A stretch of 64,000 bases of DNA from Bradyrhizobium sp. NP1. GTDB taxonomy: Bacteria > Pseudomonadota > Alphaproteobacteria > Rhizobiales > Xanthobacteraceae. Position numbers and translations under genes: made by a program. The first letter of the stretch is position 1. Each line of letters begins with the position of its first letter. The notes under the pieces were generated by a model. It ran no database searches, was not told the DNA's origin, and saw only the letters and a list, made by a program, of their open reading frames with translations. The stretch lies in NCBI RefSeq assembly GCF_030378205.1, contig NZ_CP127385.1:248001-312000 (forward strand). The letters run 5' to 3'. Below, piece after piece: positions 54,495 through 63,991 of the stretch.

Positions 54495-56183
54495 TTACGT
54501 GCTGCTGCCGGCGGCGCTGGCGACGACCGGCAGCACCTCTGACGTGGCGCGGTCGGGCGTCTCTTCCTTCCAGCGCACCGATCCGAACGGCCGCTCCAGC
54601 ATGCGGCGGATGCGGATCGGATCAGGCCCGATGTGGAAGGCCATCGCCCGCTGATGCAGCTCCCGCTCGTCGCGGGTCGCGCGGTTGCGCTGGCGCAGGT
54701 AATCTAGCCAGGTCGGACAGTGATAGCGCTCGGTCCACAGTTCCGGCTCGGCGATGTCGCGCGCGATCGACCAGCCATAGGCGCCGTTGCGCTGCCGGGA
54801 AAGCTGCACGTCCTGCATCACATTGTGGAAGGCGCGGGCGTTTTCCTGCGCGACGCGGTATTCGATCTCGACCACCAGCGGCCCGCTGCGCCCCGAGAGT
54901 GACAGCCGCACCTCGGGATCGGCGAGCAGTTCGGCGGCCTCGTTGCGACCGCCGACAGGGGGCATCCGCAGCCACAGCCCGATCAGGGGCGAGATCAGCA
55001 TCAGCGCGGCCGAGGCCAGCAGCGCGGTTTCGACGCCGGCGACATTGGTGAGGTGGCCCCAGCCCCAGCTTCCGATCGCGATGCCGCCGGAGATCGAGGC
55101 CTGGAAGGCGGCAAGCGAGCGGCCCGCGACCCAGCGCGGCGCCGAGAGCTGCACGCCGATGTTGAACAGCGCGACCGCGAGCATCCACACCGCGCCGGCC
55201 AGCACCAGCGCCGCCGCCGTCAGCACCGGCTCGCGGCTCAGCGCGACGCCCGCGATCGCAAAGCCCATCGAGATCGCGCAGGCGCGCACCGCGGCTTCGC
55301 CGCTCAGGCGCTTGCGGATTTCGCTGATATTGAGCGCGCCGAACACGGCGCCCATGCCGAAGGCGCCGAGCATGATGCCGTAGGTCTGCGCGCCGCCATG
55401 CAACAGGTCGCGCGCCACCAGCGGCATCAGCGCCGAGATCGAGCCGCCGATCAGGCCGGTGACCAGCGTGCGCAACAGCACGATCTTGATCGGCGGCGAG
55501 TTGCCGATATAGCGCACGCCCGAGACAATGGCGCGGTTGAGCCGTTCGCGCGGCAGGCGCGACGGCTCGTGGACCCGCTCCCACAGGAACATGACGATCA
55601 GGAGCGGCAGATAGAGCAGCGCGTTGGCCGCGAATGCCGCGACCGCGCCGGCGGTGGCCACGATGACACCGCCGATTGCAGGTCCGAAGCTGCGGGCGAT
55701 GTTGTAGCTGATGCCGTTGAGCGCGACCGCCGACGGCAGGACTTCCGCCGGCACCTGCTCGCTGACCGAGGACTGCCAGGCCGGGCCGAACAGCGCCATG
55801 CCGCTGCCGACGACGAAGCACAGCGCAAGCAGGATGTTCGGGGTGACGAGGCCGAACCAGGACAGCAACGCCAGCGCGGTGGCGCCCGACAGCGAGATCG
55901 CCAGCGACACCAGCGCCACGATGCGCCGGTCGTGCATGTCCGCGATCGCGCCCGCCGGCATCGAGATCAGCATCACCGGCAGCATCAGCGCGGTCTGCAC
56001 CAGCGCCACCTTGTCGGCGTCGTCAGTCATCTGCGTCATCGCCCAGGCCGCGCCGACGCCCTGGATCAACAAGCCGAGATTGGAGAGCAGGCTCGCTAGC
56101 CAGATGCGCCGGAACACCCCATATCGCAGCGGCGCGGCGACCCCGTCGGCGGCGAAAATCGAGCGTTTCGGCTGGTCGGTCAT
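54495..56183 (-). CDS. MFS exporter (EntS-like) with C-terminal ferredoxin-like extension
   Basis: 562 residues. Residues 20-420 form a 12-helix MFS domain of the enterobactin-exporter type (RRIWLASLLSNLGLLIQGVG, MPAGAIADMHDRRIVALVSL, FGPAWQSSVSEQVPAEVLPS, ISYNIARSFGPAIGGVIV). A soluble tail of about 110 residues follows (VVEIEYRVAQENARAFHNVM, GAYGWSIARDIAEPELWTER, WLDYLRQRNRATRDERELHQ) that looks like an antibiotic-biosynthesis-monooxygenase-type ferredoxin fold. Such fusions occur in this MFS subgroup. Substrate unknown. Confidence 0.88.
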   Translation of the reverse strand: MTDQPKRSIFAADGVAAPLRYGVFRRIWLASLLSNLGLLIQGVGAAWAMTQMTDDADKVALVQTALMLPVMLISMPAGAIADMHDRRIVALVSLAISLSGATALALLSWFGLVTPNILLALCFVVGSGMALFGPAWQSSVSEQVPAEVLPSAVALNGISYNIARSFGPAIGGVIVATAGAVAAFAANALLYLPLLIVMFLWERVHEPSRLPRERLNRAIVSGVRYIGNSPPIKIVLLRTLVTGLIGGSISALMPLVARDLLHGGAQTYGIMLGAFGMGAVFGALNISEIRKRLSGEAAVRACAISMGFAIAGVALSREPVLTAAALVLAGAVWMLAVALFNIGVQLSAPRWVAGRSLAAFQASISGGIAIGSWGWGHLTNVAGVETALLASAALMLISPLIGLWLRMPPVGGRNEAAELLADPEVRLSLSGRSGPLVVEIEYRVAQENARAFHNVMQDVQLSRQRNGAYGWSIARDIAEPELWTERYHCPTWLDYLRQRNRATRDERELHQRAMAFHIGPDPIRIRRMLERPFGSVRWKEETPDRATSEVLPVVASAAGSST

Positions 56184-56356
56184 GGGCGGTTCCGTTGGCC
56201 TGCCGTAGGAGGCGGCGAATCCAACAAATGCCCGCGAAAGCCATGGCCTGTCCAGTACTTAAGCCGCCATCAATAAGGCCAAAGCACCGCTAAAATACGG
56301 ACCCGCGGGCACTGCTTGTGCCGGGGGAAAATGCACACCAATCGTGAGGGCCTCAC

Positions 56357-57748
56357 GTGAGCATCGCCGAAGTCCATGACGCACCGCCGCCTGCCCGGGC
56401 GCCGCTGGTGCCGCCGAGCCCGCCCCGCGCGCCGGAAACCATGGGCTTCTTCACCCAGATCAGAACGATGCGCGTGAGCGCGATCGCAACCTGGAGCCAG
56501 CGCGCCTACGAGGCCGATATCCTGCAGGGCGGCTTTCTCGGCCGCAGCAGCTTCATCTTCAACACGCCGGACGCGATCCGGCACGTGCTGGTCGACAATT
56601 ACGAAAACTACCGGCGCACGCCGGTGGGCTATCGCGTGCTGCGGCCGATGCTGGGCGAAGGGCTCCTGATCGCCGAGGGGCGCGCATGGAAGCATCAGCG
56701 CCGCACGCTGGCGCCGGCCTTCACGCCGCGCGCGGTGTCGACGCTGGTGCCGCACATGATCGCGGTGACCGACGAAACCGTCGCCGAGCTGAAGCGAATG
56801 ACCAGCCGCCCGATCGACCTGCGCGAGACCATGCAGCGCATGACGCTGGAGATCGCCGGACGCACGATGTTCTCCTTCGAGATGGACCGCCACGGCGCGA
56901 CATTGCGCGACTTCGTGATGGAGTACGCCGACACGCTCGCAGCTCCGCATCTGCTCGACGTGGTGCTGCCGTTGTCCTGGCCGAGCCCGCGGGATTTCGG
57001 CCGGGCGCGCTTCCGCAAGCGCTGGACGCGCTTCGTCGCCATGCTGATGGCCGAGCGGCGCGCGAGCGGCAAGACCGAGGGCGCGCCGCCGCGCGACCTG
57101 TTCGACCTGATGGACACCGCGCGCGACCCCGAGACCGGCGCGGCCTTCAGCGAGACGCAGCTCGGCGACGAGGTCGCGACCATGATCCTCGCCGGCCACG
57201 AGACCACGGCGACCGCGCTGTTCTGGACGCTGTATCTGCTGGCGCTCGATCCTGCGACCCAGCAGCAGGTCGCCGACGAGGTGAAGGGGGTCGCGGCTGC
57301 GGGCGCGCTCGACATCGAGCGGCTGAAGCTCACCCGCGCCGTGATCGACGAGACCATGCGGCTCTATCCGCCGGCCTTCCTGATCGCGCGCGCGGCGATC
57401 GGGCCCGACACCGTGGCCGGGCGGACGATCCGCAAGGGCGACGTGATCCTGATTGCCCCGTGGATCCTGCATCGGCATGAAAAGCTCTGGCGCGAGCCCA
57501 ATGCCTTCATCCCCGCGCGCTTCATGCCGGGCGCGCCGCCGCCCGACCGCTTCGCCTATCTGCCGTTCGGCGTCGGCCCGCGGGTCTGCATCGGCGCGCA
57601 TTTCGCGCTGGTCGAGGCGACCATCGCGCTGGCCAAGCTGATCGCGAATTTCCGGGTCGATCTCCTGGACAAGGAACCGGTCGTGCCGGTCGGCGTCGTC
57701 ACCACCCAGCCCGACCGGTCACCCATGTTTACCCTCACATCGCGCTAG
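56357..57748 (+). CDS. Cytochrome P450
   Basis: 463 residues from GTG 56357. The P450 hallmarks are intact: oxygen-activation helix MILAGHETTATALFW, ExxR in VIDETMRLYPPAFLIAR, and the heme loop FGVGPRVCIGAHFA with Cys411. WKHQRRTLAPAFTPRAV is the C-helix (heme propionate Arg). The length and the class-II-like I helix resemble bacterial relatives of CYP4/CYP102-type fatty-acid hydroxylases. There is no fused reductase and no ferredoxin gene nearby. The stop codon is overlapped by a palindromic element. Confidence 0.93.
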   Translation: MSIAEVHDAPPPARAPLVPPSPPRAPETMGFFTQIRTMRVSAIATWSQRAYEADILQGGFLGRSSFIFNTPDAIRHVLVDNYENYRRTPVGYRVLRPMLGEGLLIAEGRAWKHQRRTLAPAFTPRAVSTLVPHMIAVTDETVAELKRMTSRPIDLRETMQRMTLEIAGRTMFSFEMDRHGATLRDFVMEYADTLAAPHLLDVVLPLSWPSPRDFGRARFRKRWTRFVAMLMAERRASGKTEGAPPRDLFDLMDTARDPETGAAFSETQLGDEVATMILAGHETTATALFWTLYLLALDPATQQQVADEVKGVAAAGALDIERLKLTRAVIDETMRLYPPAFLIARAAIGPDTVAGRTIRKGDVILIAPWILHRHEKLWREPNAFIPARFMPGAPPPDRFAYLPFGVGPRVCIGAHFALVEATIALAKLIANFRVDLLDKEPVVPVGVVTTQPDRSPMFTLTSR

Positions 57749-57909
57749 TGCCGCCGATCTAAAGTTCCTGCACCGGGTGGGGCGAGATGGTCTCAGGAAC
57801 GTCAGATCGAAAGCGGCACTGGAATCATAGATTTGCGAGTGCCCTTTGCTTTCCGAAGTTCGTGCACGAACTCGCGGCGATGCATCGCGAACTTCGGAAA
57901 GCGGGCACT
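57747..57909. repeat. Double-hairpin element, family C variant with reversed order
   Basis: Hairpin 2-like (AGTGCCGCCGATCT-AAAGTTCCTG...CAGGAACGTCAGATCG-AAAGCGGCACT, 57747-57820), then a spacer (GGAATCATAGATTTGCG), then hairpin 1-like (AGTGCCC...TTTCCGAAGTTCG...CGAACTTCGGAAA...GGGCACT, 57838-57909). It occupies most of the 293-bp gap after the P450 gene; no gene is present there. Confidence 0.85.
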
Positions 57910-58041
57910 AGGCCGCCGATCGAAGGACTGGCTGGTGCGAAGAAAAAACGTCAAGATAGTGCGCTAGAATTTGATCGGCTCGGGGCCGGGCCCCTATGGG
58001 CATTGCGGCCCCTGCCGGGTGATCCCATCTAATTGCTTGGC

Positions 58042-59451
58042 ATGAGCGACATACAGGCCCAGATCTCGGTATTGAAGCAGACGGCCGATCCGGCGGTCGC
58101 CGAAGCCATTTCGCGCCTGATCGCAAACGGCGAGGACCACGAGCTCAACCGCATCAACGTGCTGGATTTTTCAAAGCGGGCCGGCCTCGACGAGGAGCAG
58201 GCGATCTCGGGCTTCCTGCACGCATCGCGGATGGGCCTGTTCGATCTCACCTGGAACGTGCTGTGCCCTGGCTGCGGCGGCGTGCTGGATGCGCATTCGA
58301 CCCTCAAATCGCTCCGCCATGACGACTATCACTGCGGGCTGTGCGCCTGCGGCTATGAGGCCTCCGTCGACGAGCAGGTCGAGGTCGCCTTCACCGTCAG
58401 CCCGCGCGTCCGGCGCATTGCCGCGCATGATCCGCACAGCCTGCCGCTGTGGGAATATTTCAAGCAGGTGTTCTGGAGCTCGGGCATCGATCTCAACAAG
58501 GATTCGTTTGCCGCGCTGACCGACGAAGTCACGCTGGATGCGCTCGAGCTGCCGGCCGGCGAGAAGGCCGTGCTGTCGCTGCAACTGCCGTCCGAGTTCA
58601 TCATCGTGTTCGAGCCGGTGACGCACGCGGCGCATTTCATCGACGTGCAGGGCGAGCCGACCAAGGAGCGCCAGCAATTGTCGCTGGTCTACAACAAGGC
58701 GCATCCGCCGACCGGCAACATGACGCTGCGCCCCGGACCGTTGCGGCTGTCGCTCGACAACCAGGCCGACGTGCGCGTGCTGCCGTCCGTCTTCATCGCA
58801 GGCGACGCGCTGCATCGGCTTTTGGGCAAGCGCCGGCCGTTCCTCACCGCGAAGCGGATGCTGTCGAACCAGACGTTCCGCGACGTCTTCAAGGCCGACA
58901 ACCTCAATGTCGATCAGCGCCTCAAGATCACCTCGCTGACCTTCCTGTTCACCGACCTGAAGGGCTCGACTGCGCTCTATGAGCGGGTCGGCGACCTCGC
59001 CGCGTTCGATCTGGTGCGCGCGCATTTCCGGGCCCTGCTGGAGATCATCTCCTCGGAGAAGGGCGCCGTGGTGAAGACCATCGGCGATGCCGTGATGGCG
59101 ACCTTCATCCGGCCCGAACATGCGATCGTTGCGGGCCTGCGCATGCGCGCGGCGATGGAGAAGCTCAACGCCGAGCGCGGCACCACCGATCTCGTGGTCA
59201 AGATCGGGATTCACGAGGGGCCGTGTCTTGCGGTGATGCTCAACGAGCGGCAGGACTATTTTGGCCAGACCGTCAACATCGCGGCCCGCGTGCAGAGCCT
59301 GTCGACCGCGCAGGAGATGCACATTACCGGTCCTGTGATCGATGCCCCTGCGGTTGCCGAAATCCTCGACCGCGAAGCGATCAGGCCGATCCCGAAGGAA
59401 GCGGCGCTGCGCGGGATCGCCGACAAGGTGCTGGTCTACGAGATACCTTGA
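58042..59451 (+). CDS. Class III adenylate/guanylate cyclase with zinc-ribbon N-terminus
   Basis: 469 residues from ATG 58042 (MSDIQAQISVLKQTADPAVA). Residues 20-285 form an N-terminal domain with a four-Cys cluster, CPGCGG (75, 78) and HCGLCACG (98, 101), typical of DUF5939-type cyclases. Residues 290-469 form the cyclase homology domain: LTFLFTDLKGSTALYERVGD (metal Asp), VVKTIGDAVMATF (second Asp) and FGQTVNIAARVQSL (Asn/Arg transition-state residues). It is soluble, with no membrane helix. It makes cAMP or cGMP in response to a signal sensed by the N-domain. Confidence 0.92.
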   Translation: MSDIQAQISVLKQTADPAVAEAISRLIANGEDHELNRINVLDFSKRAGLDEEQAISGFLHASRMGLFDLTWNVLCPGCGGVLDAHSTLKSLRHDDYHCGLCACGYEASVDEQVEVAFTVSPRVRRIAAHDPHSLPLWEYFKQVFWSSGIDLNKDSFAALTDEVTLDALELPAGEKAVLSLQLPSEFIIVFEPVTHAAHFIDVQGEPTKERQQLSLVYNKAHPPTGNMTLRPGPLRLSLDNQADVRVLPSVFIAGDALHRLLGKRRPFLTAKRMLSNQTFRDVFKADNLNVDQRLKITSLTFLFTDLKGSTALYERVGDLAAFDLVRAHFRALLEIISSEKGAVVKTIGDAVMATFIRPEHAIVAGLRMRAAMEKLNAERGTTDLVVKIGIHEGPCLAVMLNERQDYFGQTVNIAARVQSLSTAQEMHITGPVIDAPAVAEILDREAIRPIPKEAALRGIADKVLVYEIP

Positions 59452-59644
59452 TCTTTTAGGCACGAGCGACCATTGCCGATCGGTAATTTCAGCGCGGCCG
59501 TGTTCCGATTGCGCTTGCGGGCTTTTCCACTCATATATCCACGTGTGGCGTGGATCTGGCGTTCGCGCCCTACCCGTCATCGATGTTAGAATCGGACCAT
59601 CAGGGCCGCCGCGACGGACGGCCCGTATCATCTGGCAGGAAGCG

Positions 59645-60112
59645 ATGCTCGACGGACTCCGCCAATTCATTGCCGACGTCGTTTCGCCGCACGGCAACCG
59701 CGCCTTCGACGATGCCGGCTATCGGCTGGCGGCGACCGCGCTCCTGATCCACGTGATCTCGCTCGACGGCGAGCCGTCGGCGGCCGAGAAGCGCAAGCTG
59801 CACAGCCTGATCGAGAGTCACTTCGGCCTCGATCGCGGCGCAGCCGACCAGCTCATCGCTTCGGCGACGCTGGTTGAAGGCGAAGCGGTCGACCTCTACC
59901 ATTTCACCAGCGTCATCATGCGCGAAGTCGACGAGCCCGGCCGCATCCGCATCGTCGAGATGATGTGGGAGCTGGTCTATGCCGACGGCCAGGTCAGCGA
60001 GTTCGAGGACAATGTGGTGTGGCGCGCCGCCGACCTGCTCGCGGTGTCCTCGCGCGACCGGATCGAGCTCAAGCATCGTGTTGCTGCCGCGCGCCAGCCG
60101 TCCGAGAGCTGA
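59645..60112 (+). CDS. TerB-like (tellurite resistance protein B domain) protein
   Basis: 155 residues from ATG 59645 (MLDGLRQFIADVVSPHGN). Helical TerB fold with the two repeated acidic motifs: HVISLDGEPSAAEKRKLHSL and ELVYADGQVSEFEDNVVWRA. These are the pair of A-D-G...E segments thought to bind divalent metal. Stand-alone TerB proteins are common and usually not tied to tellurite resistance. No other ter genes are present. Confidence 0.9.
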   Translation: MLDGLRQFIADVVSPHGNRAFDDAGYRLAATALLIHVISLDGEPSAAEKRKLHSLIESHFGLDRGAADQLIASATLVEGEAVDLYHFTSVIMREVDEPGRIRIVEMMWELVYADGQVSEFEDNVVWRAADLLAVSSRDRIELKHRVAAARQPSES

Positions 60113-60336
60113 GCCTCTGCGCCGGGCCGTCTTTTCGGCTCGTTACGCCTGAATAACCAAACTTTAATGTTCGGGGTCGCGGGGCGCCGGGACACGCGAA
60201 AAATCAGGCATTCCAAGGCGGTTATGCCGGTTTACCCACCATGAGATGCCCGGGGGCGGCTTGCCTCGGGGTGCACGCCTATGCTCTCGTGCCGCCGCAA
60301 TCGGATATTTCCCTGTTGATTTAAGAGCGGCAGATC

Positions 60337-61116
60337 GTGACGGAACGTGTGACGCTGATTACCGGTGCCTCATCGGGTATAGGCGCGGAGTTGGCGCGTG
60401 TTTTCGCGGCCCACGGTCACCGCGTGGCGATTGCTGCGCGACGTTTTGATCGCCTGACGGCGCTTGCGGCCGAGCTCGGCAGCGCCGGTGGTGGGCCGCC
60501 CATCGTGATCGCTTGCGACCTCGGACAACCCGGTGCCTGCGACAAAATCGCCGCCGAGCTCGACGCCCAGGGCGTGGAAGTCGAATATCTCGTCAACAAT
60601 GCCGGCTATGGCGTGTTCGGCGAAGCGATCAAGAAGGACCGCGCCGAGCAGCTCGGCATGATCGACGTCAACATCCGCGCGCTCACCGACCTGTCGCTGC
60701 GCTTCGCAAGCAGCCTGATCCGCCATCGCGGCGGCATTCTCAATGTCGGCTCGGTCGCGGGCTTCCTGCCCGGTCCCGGAATGGCCGTGTACTACGCCTC
60801 GAAGGCTTACGTGGTGTCGTTCAGCGAGGCGTTGCGCGCCGAGCTTGCTCGAAGCGGCGTCCGCGTCACCGCGCTCTGTCCGGGTCCGGTGCCGACCGAG
60901 TTCCAGGACCGCGCCGGCTTCCAGCCGGGTTTCGACTCGGCCGTGCTCAATGTCTCGCCAGCCAAGGTCGCCAAATTGGGCTATCGCGGGCTGATGGCGA
61001 ACAAGCGCATCGTGCTGCCGGGCTGGGGCATCCGGCTCGTGCCGTTCCTGCTGCGGCTGTTTCCGCGCGGCTTCATCCTTGCCGCCGTCGCCGGCTTTCA
61101 ATTGCGCAAGCGCTGA
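60337..61116 (+). CDS. Short-chain dehydrogenase/reductase
   Basis: 259 residues from GTG 60337. Classical SDR motifs: TLITGASSGIGAELARVFA (cofactor), VEYLVNNAGYGVFGEA, LNVGSVAGFLPGP (Ser), MAVYYASKAYVVSFSEAL (Tyr-x3-Lys) and CPGPVPTEF. A hydrophobic C-terminal stretch (LVPFLLRLFPRGFILAAVAG) may contact the membrane, as in DltE-like SDRs. Substrate unknown. Confidence 0.92.
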   Translation: MTERVTLITGASSGIGAELARVFAAHGHRVAIAARRFDRLTALAAELGSAGGGPPIVIACDLGQPGACDKIAAELDAQGVEVEYLVNNAGYGVFGEAIKKDRAEQLGMIDVNIRALTDLSLRFASSLIRHRGGILNVGSVAGFLPGPGMAVYYASKAYVVSFSEALRAELARSGVRVTALCPGPVPTEFQDRAGFQPGFDSAVLNVSPAKVAKLGYRGLMANKRIVLPGWGIRLVPFLLRLFPRGFILAAVAGFQLRKR

Positions 61117-61232
61117 CCGTCGCGCGGCCTGCGTCTGGCCCGCGACTTGCTTCGCACCTCCGTGTGCGCGAGCTCACGGGCCGTTAACGCTCCGTTAGCT
61201 AAAATACGGCTCAAATTGCCAAGCGAAATCCA

Positions 61233-62030
61233 ATGTCGTTCCGGTCAAACAGGAATATTGGACAAACCGTCGTGCCCTTTCCGGTACGGCAGCCGGCTGC
61301 GCCTTCGCATCAGGCCGGCCGGCTGCCGGTCCTGATCGTGCTGCACCAGGAAAGCTCGACGCCGGGCCGGATCGGCAACGTGCTGCGGGCGCTTGGCTAT
61401 CGGCTCGATGTCCGCCGCCCGCGCTTCGGCGATGGACTGCCGGAAACCCTCGATGGCCACGCCGGCGCGGTCATCTTCGGCGGTCCGATGAGCGCCAATG
61501 ATGCCGACGACTACATTCGTACCGAGATCGACTGGATCGAAATTCCACTGCGCGAGCAGCGGCCGTTTCTTGGCATCTGCCTCGGCGCGCAGATGCTGGC
61601 GCGGCAGCTCGGCGCACCTGTCGCGCCGCATCCGGCAGGAATGACCCAGATCGGCTACTACCCGATCCGCCCCACCGCGGCCGGGCGGCGTCTCTGCGCC
61701 AACTGGCCGGCCCGCGTCTATCACTGGCACCGGGAGGGTTTCGCGCTGCCTTGCGGCGCCGAGCTTCTGGCCGAAGGCGACGATTTTCCGGTCCAGGCGT
61801 TTCGCGCCGGCGACGCGTTCGGGCTGCAGTTTCATCCCGACGTGACGCTGGCGATGATGCACGGCTGGACCACGCGTGGCGAGATGGACTTGCCCGGCGC
61901 GCAGCCGCGCCACCTGCACTTCGAGGGCCGCGCGGTGCATGATGCGGCCGAACGCGCCTGGCTTGCCGAATTCATCGACAATTGGCTGCGTCTGATGCCG
62001 CTGTCGGTGATGTCGCAGGCGGCGGAGTAA
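61233..62030 (+). CDS. Class I glutamine amidotransferase (GuaA-like domain)
   Basis: 265 residues. Class I GATase triad: nucleophile Cys116 in FLGICLGAQMLARQLG, and His201 in GLQFHPDVTLAMMHGW with Asp203 in place of the usual Glu. GAVIFGGPMSAND forms the oxyanion-loop region. Residues 1-30 are extra and probably disordered. This stand-alone form resembles YfeJ-type proteins that hydrolyse glutamine or gamma-glutamyl amines. Partner or substrate unknown. Confidence 0.9.
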   Translation: MSFRSNRNIGQTVVPFPVRQPAAPSHQAGRLPVLIVLHQESSTPGRIGNVLRALGYRLDVRRPRFGDGLPETLDGHAGAVIFGGPMSANDADDYIRTEIDWIEIPLREQRPFLGICLGAQMLARQLGAPVAPHPAGMTQIGYYPIRPTAAGRRLCANWPARVYHWHREGFALPCGAELLAEGDDFPVQAFRAGDAFGLQFHPDVTLAMMHGWTTRGEMDLPGAQPRHLHFEGRAVHDAAERAWLAEFIDNWLRLMPLSVMSQAAE

Positions 62031-62194
62031 CGGCTTCACAGCCGCGGCGAATTGCCAAGGCGGATCTTTGGCAAGGCTGATCTGTGGAGAGAGCCCGTCT
62101 TCGCCCCTATCGACGTCGACGCGCTACGCCGCGCCGCCCGCTTCGCCTTTCAACGCTTGTGGGTTGTGCCACGCGAAGCCCGAAGGGCGAAGCG

Positions 62195-62270
62195 TGGTGG
62201 AGCCAGGCGGGATCGAACCGCCGACCTCATCATTGCGAACGATGCGCTCTCCCAGCTGAGCTATGGCCCC
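62195..62270 (-). tRNA. tRNA-Ala (anticodon CGC)
   Basis: Minus strand, 76 nt with encoded CCA. Acceptor GGGGCCA/TGGCTCC (one G-T pair), D arm TAGCTCAGCTGGGAGAGC, anticodon loop TTCGCAA with CGC (complement of 62235-62237), T arm GGCGGTTCGATCCCGCC. Confidence 0.96.
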
Positions 62271-62458
62271 ATCGCGGCCGCTTATGCTGGAAAGCGGCCG
62301 ACAAACGGGGTCATTTACCGTCCGGCCCAAGGTCAAGTCAAGAACGCGGGCACGCGGTTTTCGCGATCATTTGCCCGCCAGTTCCCTTGTTTGGAAGGGG
62401 GGGAACCGATATCTACGCGGAAGGCCCATTTCGCGACCGAAACCCCCCTCGAGCCCTC

Positions 62459-62749
62459 ATGCGCGCCCTCCTCGATATCATCCTCATCGTCCTCGATCTC
62501 TACATCTGGCTGTTGATCGCTGCTGCGATCCTGTCCTGGTTGATCGCCTTCAACGTGGTCAACACGCGCAACCAGTTCGTCTCGGCGGTCGCGGAGTTTC
62601 TCTACCGGATCACCGAGCCGGTGCTGGCGCCGATCCGCTCGGTGCTGCCCAATCTCGGCGGCCTCGATATCTCGCCGATCATCCTGATCCTGATCATCAT
62701 GTTCATCCAGCGGGTGATCACCTATTACGTCTATCCGAGCGTGTTCTGA
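62459..62749 (+). CDS. YggT-family membrane protein
   Basis: 96 residues from ATG 62459 ([20 protein letters not shown]). Two hydrophobic halves separated by [30 protein letters not shown], the YggT signature ([10 protein letters not shown]). The family is linked to osmotic stress, cell division or chloroplast division in different groups; the exact role is unknown. First gene of a series with DUF167 and folD. Confidence 0.92.
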   Translation: MRALLDIILIVLDLYIWLLIAAAILSWLIAFNVVNTRNQFVSAVAEFLYRITEPVLAPIRSVLPNLGGLDISPIILILIIMFIQRVITYYVYPSVF

Positions 62750-62766
62750 TCGGCTGCGGACGGTCG

Positions 62767-63105
62767 ATGCTGCGCTCGACGCTTCGATCGACGTTTCCCT
62801 GGCGCTACTCGGCCGGCGGCATCAGCGTGGCGTTACGGGTGACGCCGCGCGGCGGCCGTGACGATATCGACGGGATCGAGACCCTGGCCGACGGCCGCAG
62901 CGTGGTGAAGATCCGCGTGCGCGCGCTGGCCGAAGGCGGCGAGGCCAATCGCGCGGTGATGGAGCTTTTGGCGAAATCGCTGGGCGTGCCCAAGGCGCGG
63001 GTGAGGCTGCTGTCGGGTGCGACCTCGCGGATCAAGCAGGTCGCGGTCGACGGCGACCCCACGGCGCTCGGCGAGGCCTTGCGCGTTCTGACTGCGAAGG
63101 AGTGA
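62767..63105 (+). CDS. DUF167 (YggU) family protein
   Basis: 112 residues from ATG 62767; the ribosome binding site is weak, so a later start is possible. Core: [68 protein letters not shown]. This is the DUF167 pattern (P-R-x(n)-D, A-P/E-x-G-x-A-N, G-x-x-S-R-x-K). YggT-YggU pairs are common. Located 1 bp before folD. Confidence 0.9.
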   Translation: MLRSTLRSTFPWRYSAGGISVALRVTPRGGRDDIDGIETLADGRSVVKIRVRALAEGGEANRAVMELLAKSLGVPKARVRLLSGATSRIKQVAVDGDPTALGEALRVLTAKE

Positions 63106-63106
63106 G

Positions 63107-63991
63107 ATGACCGCCAAGATCATCGATGGAAAAGCGATCGCCGCCGAGCTGCGCGCCCGCGCCGCCGGCGAGGTGGCGCGGGTCAGGCGCGAGCACGGCC
63201 TGACCCCGGGGCTTGCCGTCGTGCTGGTCGGCAACGATCCCGCCAGCGAAGTCTACGTCCGCAGCAAGCACAAGCAGACGCAGGACGCCGGCATGGCCTC
63301 CTTCGAGCACAAGCTGCCGGCCGACGTGCCGCAGGCCGAGCTGCTGGCGCTGATCGACAGGCTCAACCGCGACCGAAACGTGCACGGCATCCTGGTGCAG
63401 CTGCCGCTGCCGAAATCGCTTCACACCGAAACCATCATCAACGCGATCGATCCGGCAAAGGACGTCGACGGCCTGCATCCGCACAATGCCGGGCGGCTCG
63501 CCGGCGGCTTTGCGGCGCTGGCGCCGTGCACCCCGCTCGGCTGCATCATCCTGAGCAAGAGCGTGCACGCCTCGCTGGAAGGCATGAACGCGATCGTGAT
63601 CGGCCGCTCCAACCTGGTCGGCCGCCCTCTCCTGCAGCTCCTGCTCAATGAAAACGCCACGGTGACGATCGCGCATTCGCGCTCGCGCGACCTGCCCGCG
63701 CTCACCGCGCGCGCCGACCTCGTGTATGCCGCGGTCGGCAAGCCGGAGATGGTGCGCGGCGACTGGATCAAGCCCGGCGCCACCGTGATCGACGTCGGCA
63801 TCAACCGGATTCCCGCGGCCGACGGCAAGACGCGGCTGGTCGGCGACGTCGCCTTTGCCGAAGCATCCCAGATCGCAGGCGCGATCACCCCGGTCCCGGG
63901 TGGCGTCGGCCAGATGACGGTGGCGTGCCTTCTGGTGAATACGCTGCGCGCAGCCTGCGCGATCGCGGGCGTGCCGAAGCCCGCGGTGTGA
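63107..63991 (+). CDS. folD: Methylenetetrahydrofolate dehydrogenase/cyclohydrolase FolD
   Basis: 294 residues, complete. Family motifs: [16 protein letters not shown] (catalytic Tyr/Lys), [58 protein letters not shown] (NADP site) and [17 protein letters not shown]. It interconverts 5,10-methylene- and 10-formyl-tetrahydrofolate in one-carbon metabolism. ATG overlaps the end of the DUF167 gene by spacing of 1 bp, so expression is likely coupled. Confidence 0.97.
   Translation: MTAKIIDGKAIAAELRARAAGEVARVRREHGLTPGLAVVLVGNDPASEVYVRSKHKQTQDAGMASFEHKLPADVPQAELLALIDRLNRDRNVHGILVQLPLPKSLHTETIINAIDPAKDVDGLHPHNAGRLAGGFAALAPCTPLGCIILSKSVHASLEGMNAIVIGRSNLVGRPLLQLLLNENATVTIAHSRSRDLPALTARADLVYAAVGKPEMVRGDWIKPGATVIDVGINRIPAADGKTRLVGDVAFAEASQIAGAITPVPGGVGQMTVACLLVNTLRAACAIAGVPKPAV

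Noticed and set aside
58042..59451. CBASS-type defence system based on the nucleotide cyclase
   Set aside because: It is a class III cyclase homology domain, not a CD-NTase, and no effector gene is adjacent.
59645..60112. Tellurite-resistance or ter-type phage defence locus
   Set aside because: Only one stand-alone TerB-like gene; no terC, terD/E or associated genes around it.
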